Origin: Streptomyces sclerotialus
Lineage (GTDB): Bacteria; Actinomycetota; Actinomycetes; Streptomycetales; Streptomycetaceae
NCBI GenBank assembly: GCA_000719105.1
Contig: JODX01000020.1
Span: forward strand, 1 to 64,000
Reading direction: 5' to 3'
DNA: 64,000 nt
The position numbers and the translations under genes were made by a program. Below, in pieces: positions 8,839 to 18,021 of the stretch (its first letter is position 1; each line of letters opens with the position of its first letter). The notes under the pieces were generated by a model, which worked only from the letters and a program-made list of their open reading frames with translations, was not told the DNA's origin and made no database searches.

Positions 8839-10698
8839 ATGTCCAGCCGCCGTCGTTTCCTTGCCGGGTCCGCCGCCCTCGGCGTGACCGGAGCGGTGGC
8901 CGGATGCTCCGCGGGCGCCACCGCGGGCCCGAAGGGCTCCACGGGCGCGGACGCCGCGGGGAAGACCCCGGCGTCACCCGCGGCCGGACCCTCCGCCTCG
9001 CTCGTCCCCGCCGCCCGGCCGGACACCCAGCCGCTCAACTTCGTGGTGATCCTCGCGGACGACCTCGGCTACGGCGAACTGGGTGCCTACGGCCAGCAGC
9101 TCATCCGTACGCCCCGCATCGACCGGCTGGCCGCCGAGGGACTGCGGTTCACCGACGCGTACGCCGCCGCCCCCGTGTGCGCGCCCTCGCGCTGCTCCCT
9201 GCTCACCGGACTGCACAGCGGGCACGCGGCCGTGCGCGAGAACCCGTCCGGGCCCCGCGGCCAGGGCAGCCTCACCGACCGTGACCTCACCTTCGCGGAG
9301 GTGCTGCGGGCCCGCGGCTACCGCACCGGCCTCATCGGCAAGTGGGGCTTCGGGCCCGAGGAGCCGGACCAGCCGAGCCACCCCAACTCCCGCGGCTTCG
9401 AGACCTTCTACGGCTATCTGACGCACCGTCACGCCCACGACTACTACCCGGTCCACCTCTGGGAGAACGGCACCCGGCAGGAGATACCCGAGAACCGCGG
9501 CGGCGCCCGGAAGACGTACGGACCCGACCTCATCGAGCAGCGCGCACTCGCCTTCGTCGACGCGCACCGGGACGAGCCGTTCCTGCTGTACCTCACGCCC
9601 ACCGTGCCGCACGCGCCCAGCCGTACCCCGGACCCCGGCGCGTACGCGGACGAGGCATGGAGCGAAGCCGACAAGGCCCATGCGGCCCAGGTGAGCTCGT
9701 TCGACACGCTCGTCGGCGGCATCGTCGACCGGCTCACCGCACTGAAGCTCGCCGAGCGCACCCTCGTCCTGGTCACCAGCGACAACGGCCCGCACGAGGA
9801 GGGCGGCACCGACCCGGACCTCTTCGACGCCAACGGCCCCTTCCGGGGTTACAAGCGCAACCTGTACGAGGGCGGCCTCCGGGTCCCGCTCATCGCCTGG
9901 TCGCCGGAGCGGGTCTCCGCCGGCACCACCGACCGGCCGACCCCGCTGACCGACCTGCTCCCGACGCTCGCCGACCTCGCGGGCGCCCCCGCGCCGTCGG
10001 ACGTCGACGGACTGTCGGTCGCCGCGCTGCTGCGCACCGGCGCCGGCACGGGCACCGGCTCCGGCACGGGCTCCGACTCCGGGACCGGCCATGCCCCCCG
10101 CCACGACCACCTGTACTTCTACCGCAACCACAGCGGGGTCACCCGGCGTGCCGACGCCGTCGACGAGGGCCGGGCGCGGAAGCTGGCCGAGGCGGTGCGG
10201 CGGGGCGACTGGAAGGCGGTGCGCTTCGCGCCGGGCCAGGACCGGCGGGTGCCCGACGAGGAGTGGCAGGTCGAGCTCTACGACCTCGGCCGGGACCCCG
10301 GCGAACAGGACGACCTCGCCGCCGCGCGGCCCGCGCAGGCCGACGCCCTGGTGCGCCTGATGCGGGACTCCTGGGCCGAGACGTACGAGCGCAAGCCCTT
10401 CGGCGTCACCCTCGAAGCGGCCCGGGAGCGCGACGGGTTCCTGGTGACGGCCACCCTCGCCAACGGCTCCTCCCGGCCCTGGACCGGTGCCCGGATCGCC
10501 CTCGAGGCGCCCGCCGGCTGGCGGGTGCGCTCGCTCGACCCGGTGACCGCGGACCGCGTCCCGGCGGGCGGCTCGCTCGCCGCGCGCTGGAGGGTCACGC
10601 CCGCGACGGGGGCGGCGGAGGGCCGGCTGACCTGCCGGGGCACCGCCACCCACGCGGGTGAGCCGGTGACGTACGAGGCCCGGGTGTCCGTCCAGTAG
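8839..10698 (+). CDS. Secreted sulfatase (arylsulfatase A family), Tat/lipoprotein
   Basis: Sulfate ester hydrolase of 619 residues. It begins SSRRRFLAG (Tat-like) and has a VAGC lipobox with Cys23, so export and lipid anchoring are likely. The alkaline-phosphatase-fold metal motif LADDLGYGE (72-80) and the formylglycine motif CAPSRCSLLTG (Cys114 to be converted by formylglycine-generating enzyme) are intact, as is GKWGFG. The last 90 residues form a separate beta-rich domain (VTLEAARERDGFLVTATLANGS, seen in part) resembling NEW3-type modules. ATG 8839 has GGGAG upstream. A Gly/Ser/Thr repeat near residue 400 is an insert. The substrate is unknown; neighbouring glycosidases suggest a sulfated polysaccharide or glycoside. 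Confidence 0.87.
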   Translation: MSSRRRFLAGSAALGVTGAVAGCSAGATAGPKGSTGADAAGKTPASPAAGPSASLVPAARPDTQPLNFVVILADDLGYGELGAYGQQLIRTPRIDRLAAEGLRFTDAYAAAPVCAPSRCSLLTGLHSGHAAVRENPSGPRGQGSLTDRDLTFAEVLRARGYRTGLIGKWGFGPEEPDQPSHPNSRGFETFYGYLTHRHAHDYYPVHLWENGTRQEIPENRGGARKTYGPDLIEQRALAFVDAHRDEPFLLYLTPTVPHAPSRTPDPGAYADEAWSEADKAHAAQVSSFDTLVGGIVDRLTALKLAERTLVLVTSDNGPHEEGGTDPDLFDANGPFRGYKRNLYEGGLRVPLIAWSPERVSAGTTDRPTPLTDLLPTLADLAGAPAPSDVDGLSVAALLRTGAGTGTGSGTGSDSGTGHAPRHDHLYFYRNHSGVTRRADAVDEGRARKLAEAVRRGDWKAVRFAPGQDRRVPDEEWQVELYDLGRDPGEQDDLAAARPAQADALVRLMRDSWAETYERKPFGVTLEAARERDGFLVTATLANGSSRPWTGARIALEAPAGWRVRSLDPVTADRVPAGGSLAARWRVTPATGAAEGRLTCRGTATHAGEPVTYEARVSVQ

Positions 10699-10730
10699 GG
10701 CGTCGGGTGAGCCGGTGTCACCGCCACACT

Positions 10731-10789
10731 GTAGGGACCACACATGGTGGACCACACATGTGGGACGACACCGTAGGGGACCGCACATG
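10731..10789 (+). repeat. Three imperfect repeats ahead of the acyl-CoA ligase gene
   Basis: GTAGGGACCACACATG (10731-10746), GGACCACACATG (10749-10760) and GTAGGGGACCGCACATG (10773-10789) follow one another in the 88-nt gap. Each joins a purine-rich ribosome-site-like block to an ATG. The last copy supplies the real start. The middle one contains the palindrome CACATGTG. Confidence 0.7.
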
Positions 10790-12298
10790 CGCAACGAGGG
10801 ACTGGGCTCCTGGCCCGCCCGCAGAGCCCGCAAGACCCCGCACCGCACCGCCCTGGTGCACGGCGACACCACGATCGGCTACGCCGAGCTGTACGAGCGC
10901 ACCACCCGTCTCGCGCACGCCCTGCGCGCGCGGGGAGTGCGCCGCGGTGACCGCATCGCCTACCTCGGACCCAACCATCCCTCCTTCCTGGAGACGCTGT
11001 TCGCGGCGGGCACGCTCGGCGCGGTCTTCGTCCCGCTCAACACCCGCCTCGCCGGACCCGAGATCGCGTACCAGCTCGCCGACTCCGGAGCCAGGGTCCT
11101 CGTGTACGGCCCGTCCCACGCCGGGCTCGTCGCCGGGCTGCCGGGCGACACGGACGTCCGTACGTATCTCCGGTCCGGCGCCGAGTACGACGCGGCGGTC
11201 GCCGGGGCCGCGAGCGGCCCGATCGACGAGCCCGTCGCCGCCGGCGACACCTGCCTCATCCTCTACACCTCCGGAACGACCGGCCGCCCCAAGGGCGCGA
11301 TGCTCAGCCACGCCAACGTGACCTGGAACGCCGTCAACTTCCTGATCGACAAGGACCTGCACGCCGACGAACGGGCCCTGGTCTCCGCCCCGCTGTTCCA
11401 CATCGCCGGGCTGACCGTGCTCACCCTGCCGGTGCTGCTCAAGGGCGGCACCTGCGTCCTCGTCGAGGCCTTCGACCCCGGCGGCACCCTCGACCTCGTC
11501 GAACGCCACCGGATCACCTACATGTTCGGCGTACCGGCCATGTTCGAGCGCATCGCCCGGCATCCGCGCTGGGCGGCGGCGGACCTGTCCAGCCTGCGCA
11601 TGCTGAGCTGCGGCGGCGCCCCGGTCCCGACGCCGTTGATCGAGACGTATCAGCGCCGCGGTCTGACCTTCCTCCAGGGCTACGGCATGACCGAGGCGCT
11701 CGGGGTCCTCTTCCTCGACGGTGAGAGTTCCGTCGGCAAGGCGGGCTCGGCGGGCGTCCCGCACTTCTTCGCCGACGTGACGGTCGCCGGGCCGGACCTC
11801 GCCCCGGTCGGCCCCGGCGAGACGGGTGAGGTGCTGGTGCGCGGGCCCGCCGTGATGTCGGGGTACTGGGGACTGCCGGAGGAGACCGCGGCGGCCTTCA
11901 CCGACGGCTGGTTCCGCACCGGCGACGCCGCCCGGGTCGACGAGGACGGCCACGCCTACATCGCCGACCGGATCAAGGACATGATCATCTCCGGCGGCGA
12001 GAACATCTACCCGGCCGAGATCGAGGACCGGATCCTGGCCCACCCCGACATCGTGGAGTGTGCGGTGATCGGGGTGCCCGACGCCCACTGGGGCGAGGTG
12101 CCGCGCGCGGTCGTGGTGCCGCGCCAGGGCGCCGAGCTGGACCCGGAGGAGGTGCTCGGCTCGCTGGCCGGGCGGCTCGCCATGTACAAGATCCCCAAGT
12201 CGGTCGTGATCACCGACGAACTCCCCCGGACCGCCTCCGGCAAGCTCCTGAAGACCCAGGTGCGCCGACGGTACGGAACTCCCGGAGAAACGGCCTGA
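10787..12298 (+). CDS. AMP-forming acyl-CoA synthetase (long/medium-chain fatty acid CoA ligase family)
   Basis: ANL-superfamily enzyme of 503 residues that activates a carboxylic acid with ATP and CoA. Visible motifs are the P-loop-like LYTSGTTGRPKGAML (about 163-177), GYGMTEA, the hinge region WFRTGDAARVDEDGHAYIADR (in part) and the catalytic lysine in RTASGKLLK near the C-terminus. ATG 10787 has TAGGGGA at a good distance; the upstream in-frame codons fall in a repeat block. Substrate chain length cannot be read from sequence. The following PHP gene is convergent, so this gene appears monocistronic. Confidence 0.88.
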   Translation: MRNEGLGSWPARRARKTPHRTALVHGDTTIGYAELYERTTRLAHALRARGVRRGDRIAYLGPNHPSFLETLFAAGTLGAVFVPLNTRLAGPEIAYQLADSGARVLVYGPSHAGLVAGLPGDTDVRTYLRSGAEYDAAVAGAASGPIDEPVAAGDTCLILYTSGTTGRPKGAMLSHANVTWNAVNFLIDKDLHADERALVSAPLFHIAGLTVLTLPVLLKGGTCVLVEAFDPGGTLDLVERHRITYMFGVPAMFERIARHPRWAAADLSSLRMLSCGGAPVPTPLIETYQRRGLTFLQGYGMTEALGVLFLDGESSVGKAGSAGVPHFFADVTVAGPDLAPVGPGETGEVLVRGPAVMSGYWGLPEETAAAFTDGWFRTGDAARVDEDGHAYIADRIKDMIISGGENIYPAEIEDRILAHPDIVECAVIGVPDAHWGEVPRAVVVPRQGAELDPEEVLGSLAGRLAMYKIPKSVVITDELPRTASGKLLKTQVRRRYGTPGETA

Positions 12299-12340
12299 GG
12301 AACGTCTCTTCGACGGGCGCCCCGCACCCTCACCGCATGC

Positions 12341-12959
12341 TCAGGCGTCCACCACGTCCACGAACACCGGGTTCGAGTAGAACCACGTGTCCTCCCACGG
12401 GTCGCCGTCGCCCGGCTCGTGCGGGACCGGGCCGTGCGGGTCGACCGCGGTCCCCAGGTAACCCGCGCCGTTCCGCTTGCCGTCGCTGCGGCGCCGCGAA
12501 GACCGTGCCGTGTTCGGCGCCCGGGATGTACCACTCCAGCCCTTGGAAGATCAGCTGGCGCGGGTTCTCGGCCCGGGCCCTGAGGATCTCCGCGCGCTGC
12601 AGCCGGGCCCCGTGCGCGGCCTGCCCGACGTCGGAGTGCTCGGTGAACACCGTCCGGTCCAGGCCGTACTCGGCTCCCGCCCGGGCGAGCTGGGAGAACG
12701 TGTACTCGGCGTCGTGGCTGTAGACGGTGTGGACATGGTGGTCGCCGACGAGGTGGGCGAGGCGGGGGTCCTCGCCGCCCGGGCGCCGGGAGCCGGAGCC
12801 GGGGGCGGCCACCGCGGGTGCCGCGAGCGATCCGGCGGCGAAGGCGGCGCCGAAGAGGCCCGCGCGGCGCAGGAGTCCGCGCCGGGAGACGCCCTGCGGG
12901 TCGAGGGCCGAGGAGGAGACGGAAGGGTCGGCCCAGGCGGGCAGCTGTCGCTCGGACAC
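12341..12959 (-). pseudogene. Tat-exported PHP-domain protein with large central deletion and frameshift
   Basis: The GTG 12959 start gives a twin-arginine leader (SRRGLLRRAGLFGAAFAAG) and the start of a PHP-type phosphoesterase domain (GDHHVHTVYSHD, TEHSD), then EHGTVFAAP at about 12490. After that the frame turns to nonsense. One base further, another frame gives a sensible C-terminus (SDGKRNGAGYLG ... DPWEDTWFYSNPVFVD) ending at 12341. In the family as I know it, roughly 300 residues, including the remaining metal ligands, separate these two points. The join is between 12489 and 12487. It cannot be an active enzyme as written. It is a true deletion or an assembly collapse. Confidence 0.82.
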
Positions 12960-13266
12960 GGTCGTGTGTTCCTCGGAGCGCTGGTCGGGTCGGTGGTCCT
13001 CGGACGCGGTGCCGGGCAGGGCGCGTCCCGGGATGCGCGACGTCGTCCGGCCGGTTCTCCGTCACTCACCTGCTGGAGAATGCCGTGGTCACGGGACTCC
13101 CGGATGAAGCCGCCCTGAAGATCCGGTGTGGACCGGACGGCCGCCCAGGGGCCCGTCGGGCACGACCGTGCGGCCGTGCGGCGCGGGTCCCGGTGATCAT
13201 GTGGGGCGGGTCGTGCGACTCTGGCGTGAGTCGCGCACGTGGACGGACGGCGAAGGTGGGAGTGGC
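12960..13266. other. 307-nt divergent intergenic region, PHP gene and GH4 gene
   Basis: Carries the promoters of both neighbours. The only structure I can support is the inverted repeat at 13215-13234. In-frame extension of the GH4 gene into this stretch has no ribosome site and no family similarity. Confidence 0.5.
13215..13234. promoter_or_regulatory. Inverted repeat upstream of GH4 gene
   Basis: GCGACTC-tggcgt-GAGTCGC, perfect 7-bp arms, ends 32 nt before the GTG start of the GH4 gene. The position fits an operator over the promoter or early leader. No regulator gene is adjacent. Confidence 0.45.
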
Positions 13267-14607
13267 GTGAAGCTGACGATTCTGGGCGGCGGCGGATTCC
13301 GGGTGCCGCTCGTGTACGGGGCACTCCTCGGGGACCGCGCCGAGGGCCGGGTGACCCGGGTCGTGCTGCACGACCTGGACGCGGCGCGGCTGTCCGCCGT
13401 GACCCGGGTCCTGGCCGAGCAGGCGGCAGGCGTCCCCGACGCACCCGGGGTGAGCGCCACCACCGATCTCGACGAGGCCCTGCGCGGCGCCGACTTCGTG
13501 TTCTCCGCGATCCGTGTCGGGGGCCTCCAGGGACGGGCGGACGACGAGCGGGTGGCGCTGGCGGAGGGCGTCCTCGGGCAGGAGACGGTCGGCGCGGGCG
13601 GCATCGCGTACGGGCTGCGCACCGTGCCCGTGGCCGACGGCATCGCCCGGCGGGTCGCCCGGCTCGCCCCCGACGCCTGGGTCATCAACTTCACCAACCC
13701 CGCGGGCCTGGTCACCGAGGCCATGTCCCGCCATCTCGGCGACCGCGTGATCGGCATCTGCGACTCGCCGGTCGGTCTCGGCCGCCGTATCGCCCGTGTG
13801 CTCGGCGTGGCGGACCCGCGCGAGGCGTGGATCGACTATGTCGGGCTCAACCACCTCGGCTGGGTGCGGGGTCTGCGCGTGGCGGGCCGCGACGAGCTCC
13901 CGCGCCTGCTCGCCGACACCTCGCTGCTCGGCTCGTTCGAGGAGGGGCGGCTCTTCGGCCCGGAGTGGCTCCAGGCGCTGGGCGCGATCCCGAACGAGTA
14001 CCTGCACTACTACTACTTCAACCGCGAGACCGTCCGCGCCTACCAGGAGGCCGAGCGCACCCGCGGCGCCTTCCTCCGCGACCAGCAGGCGCGCTTCTAC
14101 GAGGAGATGCGGCGCCCCGGCACCGGTGCGCTGAGCACCTGGGAGCGCACCCGCGCCGAGCGCGAGGCCACCTACATGGCGGAGAACCGGGAGACCGCGG
14201 GCGCCGGGGAACGCGAGGCGGACGACCTCTCCGGCGGTTACGAGAAGGTCGCCCTCGCCCTGATGCGGGCCATCGCCCGGGACGAGCGCGCGACCCTGAT
14301 CCTCAACGTCCGCAACGGCCGCACCCTGTCGGCCCTCGACAGCGACGCGGTCATCGAGGTGCCCTGCCTCGTCGACGCCAACGGCGCCCACCCTTGCTCC
14401 GCCGACCCGCTGCCGGGCCACGCCACCGGACTGGTGTGCGCGGTGAAGGCCGTCGAGCGTGAGGTCCTGGCCGCCGCCGGGTCGGGCTCGCGCGCGACCG
14501 CGGTGAAGGCCTTCGCGCTCCATCCGCTAGTCGACTCGGTGAACGTGGCCCGCAGGCTCGTCGACGGCTACACGTCGGTGCACGCAGGTCTCGCCTACCT
14601 GAAATAG
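13267..14607 (+). CDS. Family GH4 glycosidase (6-phospho-beta-glucosidase type)
   Basis: Protein of 446 residues of the NAD- and Mn-dependent GH4 family, which cleaves glycosides by an oxidation-elimination route. The N-terminal Rossmann motif LTILGGGGF is intact, followed by NFTNPAG (141-147), the metal-binding cysteine in GICDSP (Cys165) and histidine in GLNHLGW (His196). The YYYFNRE segment and the VEVPCLVDANGAHP-like C-terminal region also fit the 6-phospho-beta-glucosidase branch. GTG 13267 follows GGGAG at the usual distance. An inverted repeat lies just upstream. Whether the substrate is phosphorylated is inferred from the family. Confidence 0.85.
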   Translation: MKLTILGGGGFRVPLVYGALLGDRAEGRVTRVVLHDLDAARLSAVTRVLAEQAAGVPDAPGVSATTDLDEALRGADFVFSAIRVGGLQGRADDERVALAEGVLGQETVGAGGIAYGLRTVPVADGIARRVARLAPDAWVINFTNPAGLVTEAMSRHLGDRVIGICDSPVGLGRRIARVLGVADPREAWIDYVGLNHLGWVRGLRVAGRDELPRLLADTSLLGSFEEGRLFGPEWLQALGAIPNEYLHYYYFNRETVRAYQEAERTRGAFLRDQQARFYEEMRRPGTGALSTWERTRAEREATYMAENRETAGAGEREADDLSGGYEKVALALMRAIARDERATLILNVRNGRTLSALDSDAVIEVPCLVDANGAHPCSADPLPGHATGLVCAVKAVEREVLAAAGSGSRATAVKAFALHPLVDSVNVARRLVDGYTSVHAGLAYLK

Positions 14608-14705
14608 AAGGGTGGTACCGGACCATCCGGACGGGCGGTGCGGGGTCCGGGACATCCGTCACTTGTCCGCCGGCGCGGCCATGTGTTCTCGTGGTGCCGA
14701 CGAAC

Positions 14706-14725
14706 GTCGACGGATGTCGACGGAT
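14706..14725 (+). repeat. Exact tandem duplication of GTCGACGGAT
   Basis: Two adjacent identical 10-mers in the leader region before the metallophosphoesterase gene, followed by a third partial copy (CGGATAC). Probably a replication-slippage product; it does not touch the chosen coding region. Confidence 0.6.
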
Positions 14726-14753
14726 ACCGATGGACAGCGTGAGGAGAGCGGCA

Positions 14754-15629
14754 GTGGAGGCGACGGCCGGCCGTACGGGGAGTCTGCTGGCCATCAGCGA
14801 TCTTCACGTCGGCTATCCCGAGAACCGCGCGCTGGTGGAGAAGCTGCGCCCCGAGAGCGACGACGACTGGCTGCTGGTCGCCGGGGACGTCGCCGAGACC
14901 GTCGCCGACATCCGCTGGGCCCTCGAGACCCTGGCCGGCCGGTTCGCCAAGGTCGTCTGGGCGCCGGGCAACCACGAGCTGTGGACCCACCCGAAGGACA
15001 CCGTCAGGCTGCGCGGCGTGGAGCGGTACGAGCATCTCGTCGCGCTCTGCCGGGAGCTGGGCGTCACGACACCCGAGGACCCGTACCCGGTGTGGGAGGG
15101 ACCGGGCGGCCCCGCCGTCGTCGCCCCCCTCTTCCTGCTGTACGACTACTCGTTCCTGCCCGCGGGCCGTACGACGAAGGACGAGGGCCTCGAGTACGCG
15201 TACGGGACCGGGGTCGTGTGCACCGACGAGCAGGTGCTCCACCCGGACCCGTACCCGAGCCGGGAGGCCTGGTGCCGGGCGCGCGTCGAGGCCACCGGGC
15301 GCAGGCTCGCCGAACTGCCCGCGGACCTGCCGACGGTGCTGGTCAACCACTATCCCCTGGACCGGCACCCGACGGACGTCCTGCGTTACCCCGAGTTCGC
15401 GATGTGGTGCGGCACCCGGCTGACCGCCGACTGGCACCGCCGCTTCCGCGTCGCCACGATGGTCTACGGCCATCTGCACATCCCCCGGACCACCTGGCTG
15501 GACGGGGTCCGCTTCGAGGAGGTGTCGGTGGGCTATCCCCGCGAGTGGCGCCCGCGCGCGGAACCGCCGGGGAGGCCGCGCCGCATCCTGCCGGCGCCGG
15601 CGGAGACCGACGGAGGCCGGACCCGGTGA
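14754..15629 (+). CDS. Metallophosphoesterase (calcineurin-like)
   Basis: Protein of 291 residues with the full set of binuclear metallophosphoesterase motifs in order: SDLHVGY, VAGDVAE, APGNHELW, VNHYPLD and MVYGHLHIP. These bind two metal ions that activate water against phosphomono- or diesters; the substrate is unknown. The start is set at GTG 14754 because AGGAGAG lies 7 nt upstream. ATG 14730 is the next candidate. The stop overlaps the phosphopantetheinyl transferase start by 4 nt (GTGA), so the two are co-translated. The same pairing is, from memory, conserved in Streptomyces. Confidence 0.86.
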   Translation: MEATAGRTGSLLAISDLHVGYPENRALVEKLRPESDDDWLLVAGDVAETVADIRWALETLAGRFAKVVWAPGNHELWTHPKDTVRLRGVERYEHLVALCRELGVTTPEDPYPVWEGPGGPAVVAPLFLLYDYSFLPAGRTTKDEGLEYAYGTGVVCTDEQVLHPDPYPSREAWCRARVEATGRRLAELPADLPTVLVNHYPLDRHPTDVLRYPEFAMWCGTRLTADWHRRFRVATMVYGHLHIPRTTWLDGVRFEEVSVGYPREWRPRAEPPGRPRRILPAPAETDGGRTR

Positions 15630-16393
15630 TCGAGGAACTGCTGCCGGGGTCGGTCGTGGCCGTGGAGAGACACGACGACGATGCGGACCGTGCCGACGAG
15701 GGAAACCGTGTCGACGGTGCGTACGGCGCCGACGGCGCGGACCCGGCCCGGGGCACGGTGCTCTTCCCCGAGGAGGAGGCACTCATCACCCGGGCGGTGC
15801 CCAAGCGCCGCCGTGAGTTCACCGCCGTGCGCGGCTGTGCCCGCCGCGCCATGGAGAAGCTCGGCGTACCCGCGCAGGCCGTCCTGCCCGGCGACCGGGG
15901 CGCCCCCGTCTGGCCGGCCGGACTGACCGGCAGCATGACGCACTGCGAGGGCTACTCAGCCGCCGCGCTGGTGCGCGCCGCCGACCTCGCCTCCCTCGGC
16001 ATCGACGCCGAACCGCACCTGCCGCTCCCGGCAGGCGTCCAGGACGTCGTCGCCCTGCCCGCCGAGGCGGCCCGGCTGCGCCGCCTGGCCGCCGGCCACC
16101 CCTCGGTGCACTGGGACAGGCTGCTGTTCAGCGCCAAGGAGTCGGTCTACAAGGCGTGGTTCCCGCTCACCGGGAAGTGGCTGGACTTCACGGAGGCCGA
16201 CATCGACGTGTCCGTGCACCCCGGCGCGCCGCAGGGCACCTTCCGCGCCGAACTCCTGGTACCCGGACCGGTGGTGGACGGCCACCGCATCGGGGTCTTC
16301 CACGGCCGCTGGACGGTACGGCGCGACCTGGTGGCCACGGCGGTGTCGGTACCGTTCCCGACGCGGGCCGGGACGCCGGGCGGCCGGTCCTGA
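15626..16393 (+). CDS. 4'-phosphopantetheinyl transferase (Sfp/EntD type)
   Basis: Transfers the phosphopantetheine arm of CoA to carrier proteins of fatty acid, polyketide or nonribosomal peptide synthases. Key features are RRREFTAVRGCARRA, the MTHCEGY segment, GIDAEPH (metal ligands Asp and Glu) and FSAKESVYKAWF, all spaced as in EntD-like enzymes. The 255 residues include an acidic low-complexity insert near residues 12-35 (DDDADRADEGN) that most relatives lack. GTG 15626 overlaps the preceding stop, with CGGAGG upstream. No synthase genes are nearby, so it may serve several pathways. Confidence 0.88.
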   Translation: MIEELLPGSVVAVERHDDDADRADEGNRVDGAYGADGADPARGTVLFPEEEALITRAVPKRRREFTAVRGCARRAMEKLGVPAQAVLPGDRGAPVWPAGLTGSMTHCEGYSAAALVRAADLASLGIDAEPHLPLPAGVQDVVALPAEAARLRRLAAGHPSVHWDRLLFSAKESVYKAWFPLTGKWLDFTEADIDVSVHPGAPQGTFRAELLVPGPVVDGHRIGVFHGRWTVRRDLVATAVSVPFPTRAGTPGGRS

Positions 16394-16473
16394 ACCGATG
16401 TCGGCCGGCGTGGACGGTGCCCCCGACCCTCGAGGTCCGCGTCACGGTGTGACCGGCGGTGGCCGCGCCCCCG

Positions 16474-16701
16474 TCAGCTGTCGGGGCACCAGCTCCGCAG
16501 CAAGCGGAAGAACCTCTCCTCGTTGCCCGCGAGGCCGGCCGCCGCCAGGGCCCGCTCGGCCTCCGCGAGGGCGGCGGTGGGCACCACCGGTGGTCGGCCC
16601 CCGTCCGGGGGACCGTCGAAGGCGGCTCGCACGGTCCGGGTCAGCCGCAGATAGGCCTGTACGGCGGCGCGTTCGCGATCGGTCAGTACGGCGGTCTGCA
16701 T
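16474..16701 (-). CDS. Small hypothetical protein, 75 residues
   Basis: I do not recognise this protein. ATG 16701 is preceded by GGGGAGAA at a good distance and codon use is typical for the genome, so it is probably real. It is mostly helical in appearance (DRERAAVQAYLRLTRTV, then ALAEAERALAAAGLAGNEE), with a proline-rich middle and a single cysteine near the end. It is convergent with the phosphopantetheinyl transferase gene and divergent from the hydrolase gene. No signal peptide or membrane segment is visible. Confidence 0.6.
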   Translation of the reverse strand: MQTAVLTDRERAAVQAYLRLTRTVRAAFDGPPDGGRPPVVPTAALAEAERALAAAGLAGNEERFFRLLRSWCPDS

Positions 16702-16806
16702 CGGACGGTTCTCCCCTGGTCGGACGGGTCACTCGGCACGTGCACCCCGGCACGGCGGTGGCACACCCCCAGCTTGCCGTCCGCCACTGACAATCCCGTT
16801 TTCACG

Positions 16807-16846
16807 TCGTGAGGTTCGCCCGCTCAGCGGAGGGGAATCCTCACGA
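16807..16846. promoter_or_regulatory. Inverted repeat in the hydrolase upstream region
   Basis: TCGTGAGG (16807-16814) and CCTCACGA (16839-16846), perfect 8-bp arms 24 nt apart, in the 233-nt region between the small minus-strand gene and the alpha/beta hydrolase gene. Could be an operator or part of the leader; weak evidence. Confidence 0.35.
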
Positions 16847-16934
16847 AACCCCTGGAAAAGCGGGCGTTTTACGTGGAAGCGGTGGAGTGGACGCCGTCGG
16901 CCGCCCCGGCGGCGCGAGAGAACAGGAGGGGCTC

Positions 16935-17975
16935 GTGGACGAGGCACCGCACCGGCGCCCCCTCCGTGCCCGTCTGCGCTCGGTCGCCGACGGGGAACTG
17001 GAGGTGCGCTACCGGGTCGTGCACGGCTACCGGCGCGCGTACCGCCTGGCGGGGGAGGGGCCTCCGCTCGTCCTCATCCACGGCATCGGGGACTCCTCGG
17101 CGACCTGGGCCGAGGTCATCCCCGACCTCGCCCGCGGCCACACCGTGATCGCGCCCGACCTCCTCGGCCACGGCGCCTCCGACAAACCGCGCGCCGACTA
17201 CTCGGTGGCCGCCTACGCCAACGGGGTGCGCGATCTGCTCACCGCACTCGGCATCGAGTCCGCCACCCTGGTCGGGCACTCGCTGGGCGGCGGCGTGGCG
17301 ATGCAGTTCGCCTACCAGTTCCCCGAGCGCACCGAGCGGCTGATCCTGGTCAGCGCCGGGGGAGTGGGCCGCGAGGTGAACCTCGTGCTGCGGGCCGTGT
17401 CGCTGCCCGGCGCCCCGCTGCTGCTGGCCCTGCTGCAACTGCCGGGGATGCGGATCCAAGTGGAGCTGTTCGCCCGGCTGATGAGGCGGCTCGACACCGA
17501 TCTGGGCCAGGACGCCCCCGAGTTGCTGACCATGGTGGACGCCCTGCCCGACGCCGTCTCGCGCGCCGCCTTCATCCGCACGCTGCGGGCCGTGGTCGAC
17601 TGGCGGGGCCAGGCGGTGACCATGCTGGACCGCTGCTACCTGACCGAGGGCATGCCGACCATGCTCATGTGGGGCGACCGGGACAGCGTGGTGCCGGTGC
17701 GGCACGCGTACCGCGCCCACGAGGCGATGCCCGGCAGCCGGCTGGCGGTCTTCGAGGGAGCGGGCCACTTCCCGTTCCACACCGATCCCGCACGCTTCCT
17801 CACCCTCGTCGAGGACTTCGTCGGCAGCACGCTCCCGGCCGACTGGAGCCGCGAGCACTGGCGGGACCTGCTGCTCGCGGGCCGCCCGGCGACCTCGGCC
17901 GGCCGGCCCGACACCGCCGGCAACCGCGCCGTGGCGGAGAATCTGAAGGAAGCGAGCGAACGCAGCGCCACTTGA
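16935..17975 (+). CDS. Alpha/beta-fold hydrolase
   Basis: Protein of 346 residues with a single alpha/beta hydrolase domain: oxyanion-hole HGIGDSS, nucleophile elbow GHSLGGG, acid in MWGDRDSVVP and histidine in GAGHFPFH. The short lid region (residues about 150-230) is rich in Leu and Arg. The family includes esterases, epoxide hydrolases and C-C bond hydrolases, and the substrate cannot be named. GTG 16935 is chosen for the excellent AGGAGGGG just upstream; the open frame before it has no start with support. No signal peptide, so cytoplasmic. Confidence 0.82.
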   Translation: MDEAPHRRPLRARLRSVADGELEVRYRVVHGYRRAYRLAGEGPPLVLIHGIGDSSATWAEVIPDLARGHTVIAPDLLGHGASDKPRADYSVAAYANGVRDLLTALGIESATLVGHSLGGGVAMQFAYQFPERTERLILVSAGGVGREVNLVLRAVSLPGAPLLLALLQLPGMRIQVELFARLMRRLDTDLGQDAPELLTMVDALPDAVSRAAFIRTLRAVVDWRGQAVTMLDRCYLTEGMPTMLMWGDRDSVVPVRHAYRAHEAMPGSRLAVFEGAGHFPFHTDPARFLTLVEDFVGSTLPADWSREHWRDLLLAGRPATSAGRPDTAGNRAVAENLKEASERSAT

Positions 17976-18021
17976 CGCGCCGTTCTCTCCCCTTGGCCTC
18001 CATTCCCTGCGGCCGACCGGC

